Shown: one piece after another, positions 61,768 to 64,000 of the stretch
Numbering within the stretch: the stretch's first letter is position 1
Layout of the letters: each line of letters begins with the position of its first letter
From: JBNNGK01 sp050268245
GTDB lineage: Bacteria; Pseudomonadota; Gammaproteobacteria; Enterobacterales; Enterobacteriaceae
Length of the DNA stretch: 64,000 nt
Assembly (NCBI RefSeq): GCF_050268245.1
Contig: NZ_JBNNGK010000010.1
Coordinates: 1 to 64,000 of the forward strand
Direction of reading: 5' to 3'
Notes under the pieces: model-generated
What the model saw: only the letters and a program-made list of their open reading frames with translations
The model's database searches: none
Told to the model about the DNA's origin: nothing
Translations under genes and position numbers: made by a program

Positions 61768-62007
61768 AGGGCGATTGTTATCGACCTGAATTTGCGCATT
61801 GATGGTGAGGATCTCAATGCGATATTCCACAGCCAATGTGTTTAACTGCGCATGACTTAAATTATCGGTCACTTTGCCATTGGGCATATCGTTACGTAGT
61901 TTAACTTTGTTAAGCCCACATTTTCTTACCGCGCGAAAAAAACTTTCTAAATCATGGTTAGGTGCAATCTTGCGGTTGATGCAGAAACGCTCTAGTGCAA
62001 TGTTCAC
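61744..62007 (-). pseudogene. iolH-like sugar-phosphate isomerase/epimerase, truncated
   Basis: An 87-codon ORF whose first 71 residues (NIALERFCINRKIAPNHDLE, then FFRAVRKCGLNKVKLRNDMP and YRIEILTINAQ) match the N-terminal strands of the TIM-barrel xylose-isomerase-like family found in inositol clusters (IolH-type). Full members are roughly 270-300 residues. After INAQ homology stops, and the last residues come from the dispersed repeat. Most of the barrel is missing, so it cannot be active. It follows the IolT-type transporter gene by 45 bp. Confidence 0.75.
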
Positions 62008-62052
62008 GAAACATGACTCCTAAGCGGTAATAGTAATATGGGTTAATCACGA

Positions 62053-63492
62053 CTACGGTTTTTCGTTAGACAAGGGCACCGTTTCGTTCTCGGATAGTTG
62101 GCGATAGCGTTTCGCCATTACCACCTGTTCCATTTTTTCCAGTGAAACGCCTTTGGTTTCCGGGATGAAGCGCCAGATAAACCAATAGCTGAATACGCAG
62201 CAGGCAGCGAATACCCACATTGGGAAGGCACCATGGAAAGTAGAGAATAGATACGGATTATCATTAATCATTGGAAAGGTTTGCGAAACGGCAAAGTTGG
62301 CGACCCACATACAGCCGACGGCGATACTCATTCCTTCTGAACGCATACGATTTGGGAAGATCTCGGAAATTAGCACCCAGCAGCCAACCCCCCAAGAAAG
62401 CGCATAAAACAGCATGAAGAACAGCATTCCGAACAGGGCTAAGTAACCGGTTGTTTCCGTGTAGAGTGCGTATGAGGTGATAAGCAAACCGGCAATGGTG
62501 CCCAAGGTGCCATAACGCATCAGCGGCAGACGGCCTATACGATCCATTAGCATGGCTCCGATTACAGAGCCCACCAATTGCAGCACGCCAATCCAGATTG
62601 TTTGGAACAGGGCTTCTTGTGAACTACTGGTGACGGTTTTCAGTACGACTGGCGCGTAATACATCATCACGTTGACGCCGGTTACCTGCTGTAGCATTGC
62701 TATCATACAGCCGACAAAAAGGATGAAACGAACCCGTTTATCTTGGTAGCTAAGCTTTCGTTTGGCATTTTTTAAATCTTCTTGCAGCGAGTCTTTGATC
62801 TCTTGTAAAACGTTGCGAGCGTGGCCTTCATTAGAAATACGCGTCAACATTGCCAGAGCTTGATCTTCGCGGCCAACCATCACGCTCCAGCGTGGCGATT
62901 CAGGAATAATAAAAACTAACAGGCAAAACAATACGCAGGGAATCACTTCTGAGCCAATCATCCAGCGCCAACCCATGTTCACTAACCAAGCTTCCGAAGC
63001 ATAACTGGCAATTTTAAAGTTAACGTAAAAGATCAGTATCTGCCCGAATACGATTGCGAACTGTTGCATGCTGAGCGCGCGGCCGCGCATATCTTTCGGT
63101 GAAACTTCAGACATATACATAGGTGAAACGGTCGCGGCGATACCGACGGCCAGCCCACCGATCATGCGGTATATGACAAAACTGGTAAACGTGTTCGCCA
63201 GCGCGGCCCCGACGGCCGAAATGGTAAACAGTAGCGCCGCCAAGATCAGTGCTTTTTTGCGCCCGTAACGTCCGGCCAGTGGCCCGGCACCAAAAGCACC
63301 CAGTACACAGCCAAGAACGACGTTAGATACGGCCCAGCCGGTTTGTGCCGGGCTGAGATCAAAATAGCTTTTCAAGGCTTCGATGGCGCCAGAAATAACG
63401 GCGGTATCATAGCCAAACAAAATACCGCCAAGCGCAGCGATGCCGCAAATCCGCAGTACGTACCCTGTATTATGTTTTCGCTGATGTGACAT
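62053..63492 (-). CDS. iolT: MFS sugar transporter, IolT-like (myo-inositol:H+ symporter)
   Basis: A 479-residue sugar-porter-family MFS protein with 12 TM segments. Signatures: GILFGYDTAVISGAIEAL in TM1, GRYGRKKALI after TM2, PESPRWSV after TM6, QQVTGVNVMMYYAPVV in TM7, and a final PETKGVSLEKME. The resemblance is to the enterobacterial inositol transporter group, supported by the adjacent IolH-like fragment; other sugars cannot be excluded. CGGAG lies before the ATG. No other iol genes are in view. Confidence 0.82.
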   Translation of the reverse strand: MSHQRKHNTGYVLRICGIAALGGILFGYDTAVISGAIEALKSYFDLSPAQTGWAVSNVVLGCVLGAFGAGPLAGRYGRKKALILAALLFTISAVGAALANTFTSFVIYRMIGGLAVGIAATVSPMYMSEVSPKDMRGRALSMQQFAIVFGQILIFYVNFKIASYASEAWLVNMGWRWMIGSEVIPCVLFCLLVFIIPESPRWSVMVGREDQALAMLTRISNEGHARNVLQEIKDSLQEDLKNAKRKLSYQDKRVRFILFVGCMIAMLQQVTGVNVMMYYAPVVLKTVTSSSQEALFQTIWIGVLQLVGSVIGAMLMDRIGRLPLMRYGTLGTIAGLLITSYALYTETTGYLALFGMLFFMLFYALSWGVGCWVLISEIFPNRMRSEGMSIAVGCMWVANFAVSQTFPMINDNPYLFSTFHGAFPMWVFAACCVFSYWFIWRFIPETKGVSLEKMEQVVMAKRYRQLSENETVPLSNEKP

Positions 63493-63993
63493 AAGTTGCT
63501 CCGATTATTATGCATGTTCTGCCCGAGTCTGAGGCGTAGGGGAAAGGGGCAGAAGGGTGAACCGTGTCTGTCATCAAGACGGTGTTTACTTGGGTAATCC
63601 TGCCACGAAGAAAAACATTTATTTCATATTTAGTGAATAATGAAATATTGATTTTTAGATCCAGTTCAAAAAATTCCACGAAAACTAAAAGAGTGACATC
63701 TCTATCTTGCGATATGGCATGGAGCATTACTCTTTTGATATCGATAACTAATCTGCATAAAACACAGGGTTAATCGGTGTATTTTCTGCCATTGACAGAT
63801 TTCAACGGCGATGACCACAAAGCGATAATATGCGCGGATTATTCGATAGAAGTGCGACCATCAACACTAAAAATAAAATTTCTAAAACAATTTATTTGAA
63901 ACTTTTTTTTCAATGGAATAGAGTTTGCTTCATCTGAACAGAATTTAGCCTGTATTTCCTGGTGACAACGGCAGTTGAAAAAGAGGGTGAGAG
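63493..63993. promoter_or_regulatory. spacer upstream of iolT and the terminal gene
   Basis: About 500 bp, AT-rich, between the minus-strand transporter and a plus-strand start at the window end. It must carry both promoters. The ORFs in it have no coding character that I can see. Confidence 0.45.
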
Positions 63994-64000
63994 ATGAAGA
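63994..64000 (+). CDS. start of a gene running out of the window
   Basis: ATGAAGA at the end of the window follows AGAGGG with an 8-nt gap, a good ribosome site. Only two codons are visible, so identity is unknown. It is divergent from the IolT-type gene and could be its regulator or a further sugar-catabolic gene. Confidence 0.45.

Noticed and set aside
63470..63773. Short frames on both strands upstream of the iolT-like gene
   Set aside because: No ribosome sites, no domain resemblance, AT-rich promoter-like DNA.

Overview
The window is chromosomal DNA of an enterobacterium, most likely Yersiniaceae (Serratia or a close relative such as Gibbsiella or Chania). The evidence is a string of intact enterobacterial housekeeping genes, several 127-bp ERIC elements, an S8 serine-protease autotransporter of the Serratia type, and a backbone of roughly 52-55 % G+C by eye. 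Gene order follows E. coli in blocks: the rrnC end to ilvC; kdgK with yhjE/yhjD; gor-rlmJ-prlC-rsmJ; and uspA/uspB-pitA-yhiN.

Region by region. 1-420: end of an rRNA operon (5S, tRNA-Asp, tRNA-Trp, terminator). 692-1763: wreckage of a galactofuranose ABC transporter (ytfQ, ytfR, yjfF). 1768-4598: frameshifted hdfR, then maoP and yifB. 4938-6122: MFS carboxylate-type transporter. 6305-15573: the complete branched-chain amino-acid cluster ilvL-ilvX-ilvG-M-E-D-A with divergent ilvY/ilvC and an intact ilvG. 15.6-20 kb: kdgK, a tautomerase, yhjE, yhjD. 20.4-23.3 kb: convergent rpfF/rpfR, a diffusible-signal-factor synthase and its c-di-GMP receptor. 23.8-26.5 kb: spy, a lone Tm-1-like protein and its divergent TetR-family neighbour. 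26.9-30.0 kb: the autotransporter protease. 30.5-33.6 kb: a BetR-type response regulator converging on a hybrid histidine kinase and a SUOX-fold periplasmic protein. 33.9-35.1 kb: cbpAM.

35.3-36.9 kb is foreign: a small AT-richer array of gene cassettes on the minus strand, with two attC-like recombination sites and no integrase (a CALIN). The cassettes encode a two-TM protein coupled to a RelE-like protein, a HEPN-like protein with an R-x4-H motif, and a frameshifted third ORF. This is the best candidate in the window for an undescribed system.

37.2-45.6 kb: gor, rlmJ, an ASCH protein, prlC-rsmJ, tandem ERIC elements, and a CpdB-like periplasmic nucleotidase. 45.6-52.6 kb: a sugar ABC importer (binding protein, ATPase, two permeases) with an FGGY kinase and a SIS isomerase, substrate unknown. 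53-59.1 kb: gdhA, uspA, uspB, pitA, yhiN. 59.3-61.6 kb: cspA with a recognisable cold box, a 21-codon leader-like ORF ending in a terminator, and fetAB. 61.6-64 kb: a dispersed 125-bp repeat, a truncated iolH-like gene and an IolT-type transporter, with a new gene starting at the very end.

Recurring themes are mobile or repetitive DNA in intergenic spaces (ERIC elements, a 125-bp element that duplicated the ilvC terminator, REP-like palindromes) and gene decay (ytf cluster, hdfR, cassette 3, iolH). Several decayed genes carry single-base homopolymer changes, so assembly error must be excluded for those. All calls were made by reading the sequence and recalling protein families; no database search was run.
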